From Prevotellaceae bacterium MN60 (GTDB lineage: Bacteria > Bacteroidota > Bacteroidia > Bacteroidales > Bacteroidaceae), in NCBI GenBank assembly GCA_900199555.1, contig FZQZ01000005.1, positions 95,602 through 159,601 on the forward strand: 64,000 nucleotides of DNA, in the 5' to 3' direction. Below are positions 14,877 to 23,612 of the stretch, one piece after another. How positions within the stretch are numbered: position 1 is the stretch's first letter; every line of letters starts with the position of its first letter. The notes beneath the pieces were generated by a model, which saw only the letters and a program-made list of their open reading frames with translations, had not been told where the DNA came from and did no database searches. Both the position numbers and the translations under genes were made by a program.

Positions 14877-16220
14877 TTACGCATTCTCCTTACGGAGGAT
14901 GTTGAGACCTTCACGCACGATGCGCTGCAATTCAAGTTTTGATGAATCAACAAACTCTGCCAGTGCAAAGTCCTCAGGAGATACCTCATAGATACCCAAC
15001 TGCTCCTGACGATCGATGTCGCCAGCGATGATAGACTTAATCAGGTATTCGCCGTAGATATCCATAGGCAGCACCTTGTCGTATTCGCCACTCATAATCA
15101 TGTGGCGCTCACCACCCTTAACACGGGCATCCAGTGCATAGTCTTTCTTACCCAGCAACCAAGAGAAGTAACTGCGGTTGACAGAGAACTGCTTGAAGCG
15201 TGGAAGTATCCAGCCCAACATCTCGTCGGCATCGTTACCCTCAGGGATAACTGTTATCTCGCTGGTGTGTGCACCAAGGAAACCATCCTTCGTAGTGGGG
15301 CGACCTGTCAGCACATTACCATTGATAATACGTACGTTCTTTGTTGCATCGTAGCTATTGCTCAGCAGTGTTGACAGTTCCTCACCTACCAACATATCTG
15401 CATAAGCAGGACTTGTAACCTCACTACCACAAAGGGCTACACGACGACGGAGGTCAACCTTACCGGTATTCAGCAGTCGACCGATAAACAATACAACTGT
15501 TGGGTCGCCGATGGTCCATACCACCTCACCCTTGTTAACGGGGTCCAGATGGTTCACCTGTACGCCTACATTACCTGCGGGGCACTTGCCGTCGAATACA
15601 TTAACCTCTACATCCTGATAGTTCTCGAAACTAGAGTGCACGCCACAACCCAAATAGGTCTTAGCAATCTTCGACAATGCTGTGAGACCCGTTTGGAAGT
15701 TCTTTTCCTCTCCTTTTACCTCAAATTCGAAGTTGCCAGCCAATGGTTTGTCGCGCAATGCAGAGACAAAAATAGACTTAGGCATTACAGAAGGATTGGC
15801 AGAGACAGCATAGGGCAACTGATTGATATAGCCAAAGATACCAGCCTCGAGCAGAGCGTCAACCACCTGCTTGCCATCCATCTTTGCTACGTCTTTCACG
15901 CCATAATCTACATGCTGCTGCTCGGCATCTGCCAGAACCTTCACACACAGAACTTTTCTTCGTTCGCCACGTACCACCTCAACGACTTTACCGCTGACGG
16001 GAGAGGCAAACTTCACTTCGGGATACTGCTTATTTACAAACAAAGCATCCCCGGCCTTGACCATATCGCCTTCCTTAACAACGACTTTTGGAGTGACTCC
16101 CTCGAAGTCATCGGGCACCAGTGCGTACTGGCCGTTTGACTTCAACTGAATCAATTTTTCCTCAGCCTTGCCTTGAAGGTGAATGTCCAAGCCTTTGTGT
16201 AACTTGATTACATTTGCCAT
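14877..16220 (-). CDS. nqrA: Na+-NQR subunit A, 447 aa
   Basis: Cytoplasmic subunit associated with quinone binding; first gene of the operon. The start MANVIKLHKGLDIHLQGKAE at 16220 is the family's usual N-terminus (K-GLD-I-x-GKAE); an in-frame ATG 16 codons further up is rejected as it precedes the family start. Contains the Rnf/Nqr barrel-sandwich segment ASPVSGKVVEVVRGERRKV. A TAATTTTGC element (16272-16264, minus strand) is a likely -7 box about 44 bases upstream. Confidence 0.95.
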   Translation of the reverse strand: MANVIKLHKGLDIHLQGKAEEKLIQLKSNGQYALVPDDFEGVTPKVVVKEGDMVKAGDALFVNKQYPEVKFASPVSGKVVEVVRGERRKVLCVKVLADAEQQHVDYGVKDVAKMDGKQVVDALLEAGIFGYINQLPYAVSANPSVMPKSIFVSALRDKPLAGNFEFEVKGEEKNFQTGLTALSKIAKTYLGCGVHSSFENYQDVEVNVFDGKCPAGNVGVQVNHLDPVNKGEVVWTIGDPTVVLFIGRLLNTGKVDLRRRVALCGSEVTSPAYADMLVGEELSTLLSNSYDATKNVRIINGNVLTGRPTTKDGFLGAHTSEITVIPEGNDADEMLGWILPRFKQFSVNRSYFSWLLGKKDYALDARVKGGERHMIMSGEYDKVLPMDIYGEYLIKSIIAGDIDRQEQLGIYEVSPEDFALAEFVDSSKLELQRIVREGLNILRKENA

Positions 16221-16263
16221 GAATATATCTGATGAATATTTGAATAGTTTTCTTGTTGAATGG

Positions 16264-16272
16264 TGCAAAATT
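16264..16272 (-). promoter_or_regulatory. -7 element of the nqr operon
   Basis: TAATTTTGC on the minus strand, 44 bases upstream of nqrA; a TTTG lies about 23 bp further up, slightly too far for the ideal spacing. Confidence 0.55.
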
Positions 16273-16338
16273 ACTAAAAAAAAGGCATATAAAAGACAAA
16301 AAAACTATGAAATGTTCCCGCTTCACAACTTTTTGATG

Positions 16339-16346
16339 TAATTTTG
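16339..16346 (+). promoter_or_regulatory. -7 element of the TamB-like gene
   Basis: TAATTTTG about 41 bases before the start codon at 16387; no clear -33 element. It is divergent from the nqr promoter. Confidence 0.5.
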
Positions 16347-16386
16347 TAGCCAACAACGTGCAGAATGAAAATTTTGCAATCTCTAT

Positions 16387-19300
16387 TTGCCAGTTTTGAA
16401 GATACTGAAGCACATATTTAACATTGTTATATGGTCTGTTCTCGGGCTGTACCTCCTCGTCATACTCACTTTTAGCATCCCTGCCGTACAGGAATACCTA
16501 GGTGAGCGTGCAGCTAAGGTTTTGGCTAAGAAATTAGGAACAAGTGTGAGCATTGGCAGACTGGAATACAGCCTGTTTAGCCACCTCACACTCTATCAGG
16601 TGAACATCAAAGACCAGAAAGGTCACGACATGCTGAAGGCGGGTCGCATCTCTGCACGCGTTGACCTGTTGCCACTGACTGAGGGCAAGGTGTCTATCTC
16701 TACGGCTCAACTCTTTGGTACGCACGCCGTGTTGTATCAGCGCGATGCCAACAGCAAGCCCAACTTCCAGTTTGTGCTCGATTCGCTGGCTTCTAAGGAT
16801 ACTACCTCTACCAGTCCACTTCATCTGCGCATCAATTCGCTCATTATCCGCAATTCCAGCGTGAAATATGACCGTTACGACCTACCGCAGACGCATCGCC
16901 AACTCAATCCCAACCACCTGAACATCTCTAACATCAGTTCGCATATCGTGCTGAAGACGCTCACGGAGGATTCGCTCAATGTCAATATCAAGCGTCTCTC
17001 GTTTAAGGAGCGTTCTGGTTTGGATGTTAAGCGCCTCACCCTGCATTTCGAGGGCGGTAGGCATAGCAGTCGTCTCAAGGAGTTTATCCTGCGCATGCCT
17101 GGTACTAATATACAATTAGGTGATATCAGGGCCACCTATCGCTTCCGTGGCGACCACTTCGTGACCCCTTCATTGTATTACTCGGGAAGCATTCTGCCCT
17201 CTACCATTACCCTCTCCGACTTGTCGTGCCTATTGCCTACGCTCAAGACTTTCCAAAGCACGTTGTCTGTCTCCAGTACTTTCAGTGGCAATGGCGAGGC
17301 GATAGAGGTACCCATGCTTTCTATCAGCTCTACCACAGGTGATATCAGCATGAGTGTCACGGGCTGGCTCAAACATCTGCGTAGCACACCCGTATGGAAT
17401 GCCGACATCCGCGACTTGGCACTTTCTGCCAAAACCGTCGGTTTCATCTCGCAAAACCTGCAAGGTCAGCGCCTGCAAGTGCCCGATGAAATCGTACGAA
17501 TGGGAAATATCCACCTAAGAGGTCATGTTCAGGGTAAGGGCATTGAGGAGATAGAGACGCGCAACCTGCTCTCTACGGATGCGGGTAGCGTGAATATGAC
17601 GCTGGCTATCAACGAAAAGCGCCAATTCAACGGACATATCGACACCAAGGACTTCAACCTTAGAAAGGTGCTCGACGACGAGCAGTTTGGCATACTCTCT
17701 ACCGATATCGAGCTGAGCGGACAGATACCTAATGATAAACCCATGATGGTGAATGCCAACGGCGTAATCCACCAGTTCGACTTCAAGGGCTACAACTATC
17801 AGAATATCAATATTAATGGTCTGTATAGTGATGCCGACATTCACGGTCGCGCCAAGATTGACGATGCCAATATTGGTCTCGTGGCTGAGGGTAGCATCAC
17901 TAAGACGGGCAAGCAGCGCAATGTCAAGGTAAATGTCTCCTTTGCCAATCTCTCGCCCCAAGCCATCAATCTCTCTGACAAATGGAAGGAGGCTCGCTTC
18001 TTTGGCGATATCAAGGCTGACTTCACGGCCAGCGACCTCAACGATGCGGTGGGCACCTTGGCGCTCAGCGACTTCTCCATGCAGGGACACAACGCCTCTT
18101 ACGACCTCGACGAGCTGTTGCTCGACTTCGGTTACGAGCGCGGCATGCACTATATCAACATGAAGAGCGACTTTGGCGAAGCGTCTATCCGTGGTGATTT
18201 CGATTACAAGACGCTACCACAGAGCTTCACCAACTTCCTGGCTACACGCATACCTACCCTGCCCGGACTGCCCAAGGCGAAGGGCTACACCCACAACAAT
18301 TTCTCACTGCAAGCCACCATCCATAAGTCGGATTGGATGCAGCACCTATTGCGCGTGCCCGTGTACCTTAGTAAACCTCTTACGCTGCAGGGCTCACTCA
18401 ACGACAATCGTCAGCAGATATTCATGGAGTGCCACATGCCGCAGTTCTATTACAACGATAGTCGCTACGACAATGGACATATCAGCATCCTCTCGCCCAT
18501 CAATACGCTGCAGTATGATGTCAGCATCACCAAGCACAAAGAAGATGGTGCCAACCTCGACCTGCAGGTGATAGGCAGTGCTCATAATAATCAGCTCTCA
18601 GCCTCTTTCCTGTGGGATGACCATGCCGAGCTGCGCACCAATGGTAAGATTACGGCTATGGCCAACTTCGATACCGCCTTCGATGGTACTACCACTACCT
18701 TCGTCAAGCTGGCATCCTCCAAGATGAACGTGATGAATACCGAGTGGGACATCCTGCCTGCTACCATCACCTATAGCAAGAAAAGAGTCGATATCAACGG
18801 ACTTTCTGTACGTCGCGATCAACAATTCCTTGAACTCGATGGCGTCGCCTCAGAGAGCAGTCGCGACTCCGTCAAGGTCAACATGCGCGATATCGATGTA
18901 GATTATGTGCTGAATCTGGTAGATTTCGATGCTGTCAGCTTTAGCGGCAAAGCTACTGGTGGCGGTGTGTTGCGCGGTGTTCTGGGTGAGCTCGAAGCAG
19001 ACGCCAAACTACAGGTTAAGGGCTTCCAGTTTGAACACGGTCGAATGGGTGATTTAAATGCGCAGGTAAACTGGAACAAAGAGAAAGAACAGATTGATAT
19101 TAAGGCTATTGCCGACGATGGTCCTAATACCAAGACCTATATCAACGGCTATGTATCGCCCAAGCGCGACTACATCGACCTCGACATCCTTGCCGATGGC
19201 ACCAGCCTTGATTTCGCCCACTCGTTCACCTCCTCCTTTATCGACAAAATCAATGGCTACGGATTTGGTTCTGTCAAGCTCGCCGGTCCTCTGAGTGCCA

Positions 19301-20853
19301 TCAACCTCTATGGTGAACTTGTGCTCAATGGTAGGGCCCACGTAAGTACGCTGAACTGTACCTATGAACTACGCAACGACACGCTGGAAATAACCCATAA
19401 CGAGATAGCATTCAAAGATTGTGATGTCTATGATGTCTATGGCAATCACGGAGTATTGACGGGAGGCATCCATCACCAAGACCTCACCAACCTCACCTAC
19501 GACATCTATGTCGATGCACGCAACCTGTTGGCATACGACTTCAAGACCTTTGGCGACGACACCTTCTATGGCACTGTCTTCGCCGATGGCAGTGTGGGCA
19601 TTCATGGTCGTGAGAGCAGCCTTCTGATCGAGGCAGACGTCACACCTAAGCCAGGTTCCGTCTTTGTGTATAATGCCGCTTCGCCCGATGTCATCACCAA
19701 CCAGGAGTTTATTGCGTGGGGTTCAAAGAGCGAAAATCCCTCGAGAATCACTCCTCCCTCCACCCTTCTCACTCCTCACTCCTCACTCCACACTACCCTC
19801 GCGGAGTCCCGTACCGACATCAATATGCGCCTGAAGATCAATGCCACTCCCGATGCCGCCATCCGTCTGCTGATGGATGCCAGTACCAACGACTATATCA
19901 CCCTGCGAGGCAGTGGCGACCTCCAAGCCACCTTCTATAATAAGGGAGGCTTCAACATGTTTGGCACCTATCGTGTCAGCGAGGGCACCTATGGCGTTAC
20001 CATTCAGAATATCATCAAGAAGAACTTCATATTCAAGGATGGCGGTACCATCATCTTTGGTGGCGACCCCTACGATGCCCGCCTAAATCTGCAGGCACAA
20101 TACACCGTGAATGGTGTCAGCCTCTCCGACCTCAATGTAGGTAAGAGCTTTGCCAATACAGTGCGTGTCAACTGTCTGATGAACATCTCCGGACAGCCCC
20201 GCTCGCCCATCGTAGATTTTGACCTGGATATACCTAACGTCAACTCCGACGAAAAGCAGATGTTGCGCTCCATCATCAATAGCGAGGAAGAGATGAATCA
20301 ACAAGTTATCTATCTGCTCGCCGTAGGCCGCTTCTATCCCCAAGGCGCCAACAATGCAGGCAGCGAAGACAATGCTGGACAGAGCAAGACCTCACTGGCC
20401 ATGCAGAGCCTGCTGTCAGGCACGCTGAGCAGTCAGCTCAACGATATGCTCACCCGCGTCATCAAGGTCAACAACTGGAGCTTTGGTGCTAATATCTCTA
20501 CGGGTGACGAAGGATGGAACAATGCCGAATACGAAGGTCTTGTAAGTGGTCGGTTGCTCAATAACCGTCTGCTTATTAACGGTCAGTTCGGCTATCGCGA
20601 CAATGCCACTACCGCCACAGCCACCCCATCCTTTATTGGTGACTTTGACATCCGCTACTTATTGCATCCCAATGGCAACCTGGCCTTCAAGGTGTACAAT
20701 CAGACCAACGACCGTTACTTCACCAAGTCGTCGCTCAATACTCAAGGCATTGGTATCATCATGCAAAAAGACTTCAACGGACTCCGCGACCTCTTCGGCA
20801 CCAAGCGTAAAAAGATAAAGACGGAGAAGAAAAAGAAAAACGCTTCACGATAG
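16387..20853 (+). CDS. TamB-like translocation/assembly (AsmA-repeat) protein, 1488 aa
   Basis: A very large envelope protein with one N-terminal membrane helix (IVIWSVLGLYLLVILTFSIP, ~13-32), a long run of beta-strand repeats, and a C-terminal DUF490/TamB domain from about residue 1130 (GSGDLQATFYNKGGFNMFGT, FIFKDGGTIIFGGDPYDARLN) ending in a Lys-rich tail. TamB proteins span the periplasm and are linked to lipid transport or outer-membrane protein assembly; no Omp85/TamA gene is adjacent. The best in-frame start is a TTG at 16387 (LPVLKILKHIF); no ATG exists before the membrane helix, and an ATG at 16365 is out of frame. Around 19740-19795 an insert TPPSTLLTPHSSLHTT is encoded by CTCACTC-type heptads, like the intergenic repeats. 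The stop lies in a 24-bp tandem repeat. Confidence 0.85.
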   Translation: MPVLKILKHIFNIVIWSVLGLYLLVILTFSIPAVQEYLGERAAKVLAKKLGTSVSIGRLEYSLFSHLTLYQVNIKDQKGHDMLKAGRISARVDLLPLTEGKVSISTAQLFGTHAVLYQRDANSKPNFQFVLDSLASKDTTSTSPLHLRINSLIIRNSSVKYDRYDLPQTHRQLNPNHLNISNISSHIVLKTLTEDSLNVNIKRLSFKERSGLDVKRLTLHFEGGRHSSRLKEFILRMPGTNIQLGDIRATYRFRGDHFVTPSLYYSGSILPSTITLSDLSCLLPTLKTFQSTLSVSSTFSGNGEAIEVPMLSISSTTGDISMSVTGWLKHLRSTPVWNADIRDLALSAKTVGFISQNLQGQRLQVPDEIVRMGNIHLRGHVQGKGIEEIETRNLLSTDAGSVNMTLAINEKRQFNGHIDTKDFNLRKVLDDEQFGILSTDIELSGQIPNDKPMMVNANGVIHQFDFKGYNYQNININGLYSDADIHGRAKIDDANIGLVAEGSITKTGKQRNVKVNVSFANLSPQAINLSDKWKEARFFGDIKADFTASDLNDAVGTLALSDFSMQGHNASYDLDELLLDFGYERGMHYINMKSDFGEASIRGDFDYKTLPQSFTNFLATRIPTLPGLPKAKGYTHNNFSLQATIHKSDWMQHLLRVPVYLSKPLTLQGSLNDNRQQIFMECHMPQFYYNDSRYDNGHISILSPINTLQYDVSITKHKEDGANLDLQVIGSAHNNQLSASFLWDDHAELRTNGKITAMANFDTAFDGTTTTFVKLASSKMNVMNTEWDILPATITYSKKRVDINGLSVRRDQQFLELDGVASESSRDSVKVNMRDIDVDYVLNLVDFDAVSFSGKATGGGVLRGVLGELEADAKLQVKGFQFEHGRMGDLNAQVNWNKEKEQIDIKAIADDGPNTKTYINGYVSPKRDYIDLDILADGTSLDFAHSFTSSFIDKINGYGFGSVKLAGPLSAINLYGELVLNGRAHVSTLNCTYELRNDTLEITHNEIAFKDCDVYDVYGNHGVLTGGIHHQDLTNLTYDIYVDARNLLAYDFKTFGDDTFYGTVFADGSVGIHGRESSLLIEADVTPKPGSVFVYNAASPDVITNQEFIAWGSKSENPSRITPPSTLLTPHSSLHTTLAESRTDINMRLKINATPDAAIRLLMDASTNDYITLRGSGDLQATFYNKGGFNMFGTYRVSEGTYGVTIQNIIKKNFIFKDGGTIIFGGDPYDARLNLQAQYTVNGVSLSDLNVGKSFANTVRVNCLMNISGQPRSPIVDFDLDIPNVNSDEKQMLRSIINSEEEMNQQVIYLLAVGRFYPQGANNAGSEDNAGQSKTSLAMQSLLSGTLSSQLNDMLTRVIKVNNWSFGANISTGDEGWNNAEYEGLVSGRLLNNRLLINGQFGYRDNATTATATPSFIGDFDIRYLLHPNGNLAFKVYNQTNDRYFTKSSLNTQGIGIIMQKDFNGLRDLFGTKRKKIKTEKKKKNASR

Positions 20854-20900
20854 TAAAAGAGAAGCGCTTCACGAAAGTAAAAGAGAAGCGATTCACGATA
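20841..20900. repeat. 24-bp tandem repeat at converging gene ends
   Basis: Units 20841-20864 and 20865-20888 (CGCTTCACGA(T/A)AGTAAAAGA then GAAG) plus half a third. The tamB stop TAG and the stop of the converging small gene at 20893 both lie within the repeat. Confidence 0.85.
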
Positions 20901-21141
20901 ACATCCCTTCCAGCACCTCTACGGCATGGTTGATATCCTCTCTGAATCGTTTATGGTCGCGCAAGAAGTCAGCCCTCCCTTCACTGATAGTCTCATATAG
21001 CGCTGGGCTCATGCTGTCTGCATAGCCAGCAATAGCCATCTCTATATCATCCTTCTGCCAGTCGAGCGTAGAATGGATATAGATGCGTTGTTTCTGATGC
21101 AAGAAACTATAAGCAGTCTCAATACTATCCTTTGTTATCAT
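20893..21141 (-). CDS. Small conserved hypothetical protein, 82 aa
   Basis: Not a family I can name. An 82-residue acidic helical protein, MITKDSIETAYSFLHQKQRI..., with no signal or membrane segment and a helical end (INHAVEVLEGMLS). It follows a DUF4250 gene by 20 bases containing GACAAGATGATAA-like repeats and is probably cotranscribed with it. The stop codon sits in a 24-bp repeat shared with the end of the facing tamB-like gene. Confidence 0.7.
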   Translation of the reverse strand: MITKDSIETAYSFLHQKQRIYIHSTLDWQKDDIEMAIAGYADSMSPALYETISEGRADFLRDHKRFREDINHAVEVLEGMLS

Positions 21142-21161
21142 CTTGTCGCCTTATCATCTTG

Positions 21162-21371
21162 TCACCTCGTCGCCTCGTCGTATCCTATTGGTCTGAACTG
21201 TTTCTGTTGTTCGCTATATACAAACCCATGTCCGTAAAGATAATCCTGAATATCCTTGGGCTCCTTTCCAAAATTATAGCATAGCGACTCCAGCGTGTCA
21301 AACTCTTCATCGCGCAAGAGCATATTCACGCTCGAAACCAATATCGCCGGATCTTTCGGTAAATACTCCAT
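21162..21371 (-). CDS. DUF4250 domain protein, 69 aa
   Basis: MEYLPKDPAILVSSVNMLLR followed by a DTLESLCYNFG helix and the closing GHGFVYSEQQKQF is the DUF4250 pattern (PKDPxxLxSxxNxxLRD...). Function unknown. The ATG at 21371 is chosen because the TACTTTTGC box at 21408-21400 on the same strand would start transcription near 21394, which excludes a longer TTG-started frame from 21455. First gene of a two-gene unit with the 82-aa protein. Confidence 0.8.
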   Translation of the reverse strand: MEYLPKDPAILVSSVNMLLRDEEFDTLESLCYNFGKEPKDIQDYLYGHGFVYSEQQKQFRPIGYDEATR

Positions 21372-21399
21372 TTCTTGATGTCCTTCTTTAAAATTCTCG

Positions 21400-21408
21400 G
21401 CAAAAGTA
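21400..21408 (-). promoter_or_regulatory. -7 element of the DUF4250 unit
   Basis: TACTTTTGC on the minus strand, 29 bases upstream of the DUF4250 ATG. No strong -33 element. Confidence 0.6.
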
Positions 21409-21513
21409 CACAAAAAAGATGAAACCACCTTATCTTTACTTGTAATCTTTAACAAAAAGCCTCCCTACTCCAGCTCAAGCCCATCATTGGAAAATAAAAT
21501 AATTGCCTAAAAA

Positions 21514-21546
21514 TTTGGCAGTTACAAGAAAAAGTAGTACCTTTGC
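21514..21546 (+). promoter_or_regulatory. Promoter of rpsA
   Basis: TTTG (21514-21517), 20 bp, TACCTTTGC (21538-21546): a near-consensus Bacteroidota promoter, as expected for a highly expressed gene. The start of transcription should be near 21552. Confidence 0.85.
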
Positions 21547-21548
21547 AG

Positions 21549-21689
21549 CCGTTTTTGTACCCCAAAGTGGGAATGGGAGCCGGAACAGGCGCTGACTCCT
21601 ATGATTATTAACCCTTTAAAAACGGTCTGATAAACGTCTGTTCAGGCCACTGCCCTATCGAAAGAGAAGGCAAACATTATTTAATTATT
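21549..21689 (+). ncRNA. Structured leader of rpsA (candidate autoregulatory RNA)
   Basis: A ~140-base untranslated leader. CCGTTTTT (21549-21556) can pair with AAAAACGG (21618-21625); GAACAGGC (21583-21590) can pair with GTCTGTTC (21636-21643); GGAG (21576-21579) can pair with CTCC (21595-21598). The overlapping order suggests a pseudoknot or two exclusive folds. Autoregulation by S1 is known in other bacteria; for this leader it is inference. Confidence 0.5.
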
Positions 21690-23468
21690 ATGTCAGAATT
21701 AACAAAGAACGTCCAGCCATTACAGGACTTCGACTGGGATCAGTACGAGAATGGCTCATCTGCAAACGTAAGTAAGGAAGAGCTGGACAAGGCCTACAAC
21801 GAGACCCTTAACAAGGTTAGCGAGCACCAGGTAGTAGAAGGTACCGTTATCAGCGTAGACAAGAAAGAGGTTGTTGTAAACATCGGCTACAAGAGCGATG
21901 GTATCATCCCCGCTAGCGAGTTCCGTTACAACCCCGAGCTGAAAGCTGGTGATGTTGTTGAGGTTTACGTTGAGAACGCTGAGGACAAGAAAGGTCAGCT
22001 CGTTCTGAGTCACAAGAAAGCCCGCATGTCTAAGAGCTGGGAGCGTGTTAACGCTGCTCTCGAGGCTCAGGAGATTATTCAGGGTTACATCAAGTGCCGC
22101 ACTAAGGGCGGTATGATTGTTGATGTATTTGGCATCGAGGCATTCTTGCCCGGTAGCCAGATCGACGTTCATCCTATACGTGACTACGACCAGTTCGTTG
22201 GTAAGACTATGGAGTTCAAAGTTGTTAAGATCAACCAGGAGTTCCGCAACGTGGTTGTTTCTCACAAGGCTCTCATCGAGGCTGAGCTCGAGGCCCAGAA
22301 GCAGGAGATTATCGGCAAGCTGGAGAAGGGACAGATCCTCGAGGGTGTTGTAAAGAACATCACTTCTTATGGTGTATTCGTAGACCTCGGTGGTGTAGAC
22401 GGACTGATCCACATCACAGATCTCTCTTGGGGCCGCGTAGACGATCCTCACAAGGTAGTAGAGCTCGACCAGAAGATCAACGTTGTTATCCTCGACTTCG
22501 ATGAGGAGAAGAAGCGTATCGCTCTCGGTCTGAAGCAGCTCACTCCACATCCTTGGGATGCTCTGGATGCTGACCTCAAGGTTGGTGACCACGTGAAGGG
22601 TAAGGTAGTCGTTATCGCTGACTACGGTGCATTCGTTGAGATTCAGCCTGGTGTAGAGGGTCTGATTCACGTTTCAGAGATGTCATGGAGCCAGCACCTC
22701 CGTTCAGCTCAGGAGTTCCTGAAGGTTGGCGAGGAAATCGAGGCTGTTATCCTGACTTTGGATCGCGACGAGCGCAAGATGTCTCTGGGTATCAAGCAGC
22801 TGAAGGAAGATCCATGGGAGGCTATCGAGGTTAAGTACCCTGTAGGTAGCAAGCACGCTGCTCGCGTACGTAACTTCACTAACTTCGGTGTATTCGTAGA
22901 GCTCGAGGAAGGTGTTGATGGTCTGATTCACATCAGCGACCTCAGCTGGACTAAGAAGGTTAAGCATCCTTCAGAGTTCACTCAGGTTGGTGCAGAGATC
23001 GACGTTATCGTACTCGACATCGACAAGGAGAACCGCCGTCTCTCTCTCGGTCACAAGCAGCTCGAGGACAATCCTTGGGATGTATTCGAGGAGAAGTACA
23101 CCGTTGGTTCTATCCACGAGGGTAAGATCATCGAAATGCTCGAAAAGGGTGCCGTTGTTGCTCTCGACGAGAACGTTGAAGGTTTCGCTACTCCTAAGCA
23201 CCTCGTTAAGGAGGATGGCTCACAGGCCGCTAAGGATGAGGTTCTGCCCTTCAAGGTTATCGAGTTCAACAAGGACAGCAAGCGCATCATCCTGTCTCAC
23301 AGCCGTACCTTCGAGGATCCTCAGCGTGAGGAGAAGAAGGCTGCAGCTAAGAAGACACGCGCTCCAAAGAACGACACTCCAAAGATTGAGAACGTTGCAG
23401 CTAGCACCACTCTCGGTGACATTGACGTTCTGGCCCAGCTGAAGGCTCAGATGGAGAAAGGCGAATAA
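21690..23468 (+). CDS. rpsA: 30S ribosomal protein S1, 592 aa
   Basis: Six S1 RNA-binding repeats, the clearest being GVVKNITSYGVFVDLGGVDG (~215-235), GKVVVIADYGAFVEIQPGVE and ARVRNFTNFGVFVELEEGVD. Length and layout match bacterial S1, which brings mRNA to the 30S subunit. The first ~40 residues are the Bacteroidota-type acidic N-terminus (QDFDWDQYENG). Codon use is strongly biased, as in a highly expressed gene. A stem-loop terminator follows. Confidence 0.95.
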   Translation: MSELTKNVQPLQDFDWDQYENGSSANVSKEELDKAYNETLNKVSEHQVVEGTVISVDKKEVVVNIGYKSDGIIPASEFRYNPELKAGDVVEVYVENAEDKKGQLVLSHKKARMSKSWERVNAALEAQEIIQGYIKCRTKGGMIVDVFGIEAFLPGSQIDVHPIRDYDQFVGKTMEFKVVKINQEFRNVVVSHKALIEAELEAQKQEIIGKLEKGQILEGVVKNITSYGVFVDLGGVDGLIHITDLSWGRVDDPHKVVELDQKINVVILDFDEEKKRIALGLKQLTPHPWDALDADLKVGDHVKGKVVVIADYGAFVEIQPGVEGLIHVSEMSWSQHLRSAQEFLKVGEEIEAVILTLDRDERKMSLGIKQLKEDPWEAIEVKYPVGSKHAARVRNFTNFGVFVELEEGVDGLIHISDLSWTKKVKHPSEFTQVGAEIDVIVLDIDKENRRLSLGHKQLEDNPWDVFEEKYTVGSIHEGKIIEMLEKGAVVALDENVEGFATPKHLVKEDGSQAAKDEVLPFKVIEFNKDSKRIILSHSRTFEDPQREEKKAAAKKTRAPKNDTPKIENVAASTTLGDIDVLAQLKAQMEKGE

Positions 23469-23488
23469 TCATCGCATATATATTAAGG

Positions 23489-23525
23489 TATAGGGAAGGC
23501 AAAACTGTCTTCCCTATATTTTTTC
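23489..23525 (+). terminator. Terminator of rpsA
   Basis: TATAGGGAAG / CTTCCCTATA with a 10-base loop, then six T. Confidence 0.9.
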
Positions 23526-23545
23526 TAAGAAAATTGAGAATTCGC

Positions 23546-23577
23546 TTTGATAATTCTCTTTTTCTTCGTACCTTTGC
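23546..23577 (+). promoter_or_regulatory. Promoter of carB
   Basis: TTTG (23546-23549), 19 bp, TACCTTTGC (23569-23577). It places the transcription start near 23583, which decides against the upstream in-frame start at 23547. Confidence 0.85.
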
Positions 23578-23612
23578 AGCCCAGAATGCAACCAACAAAC
23601 ACAGCAAACGAT

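Noticed and set aside
16221..16268. Longer NqrA start
   Set aside because: The family N-terminus begins at MANVIKLHKG; the extension overlaps the -7 element.
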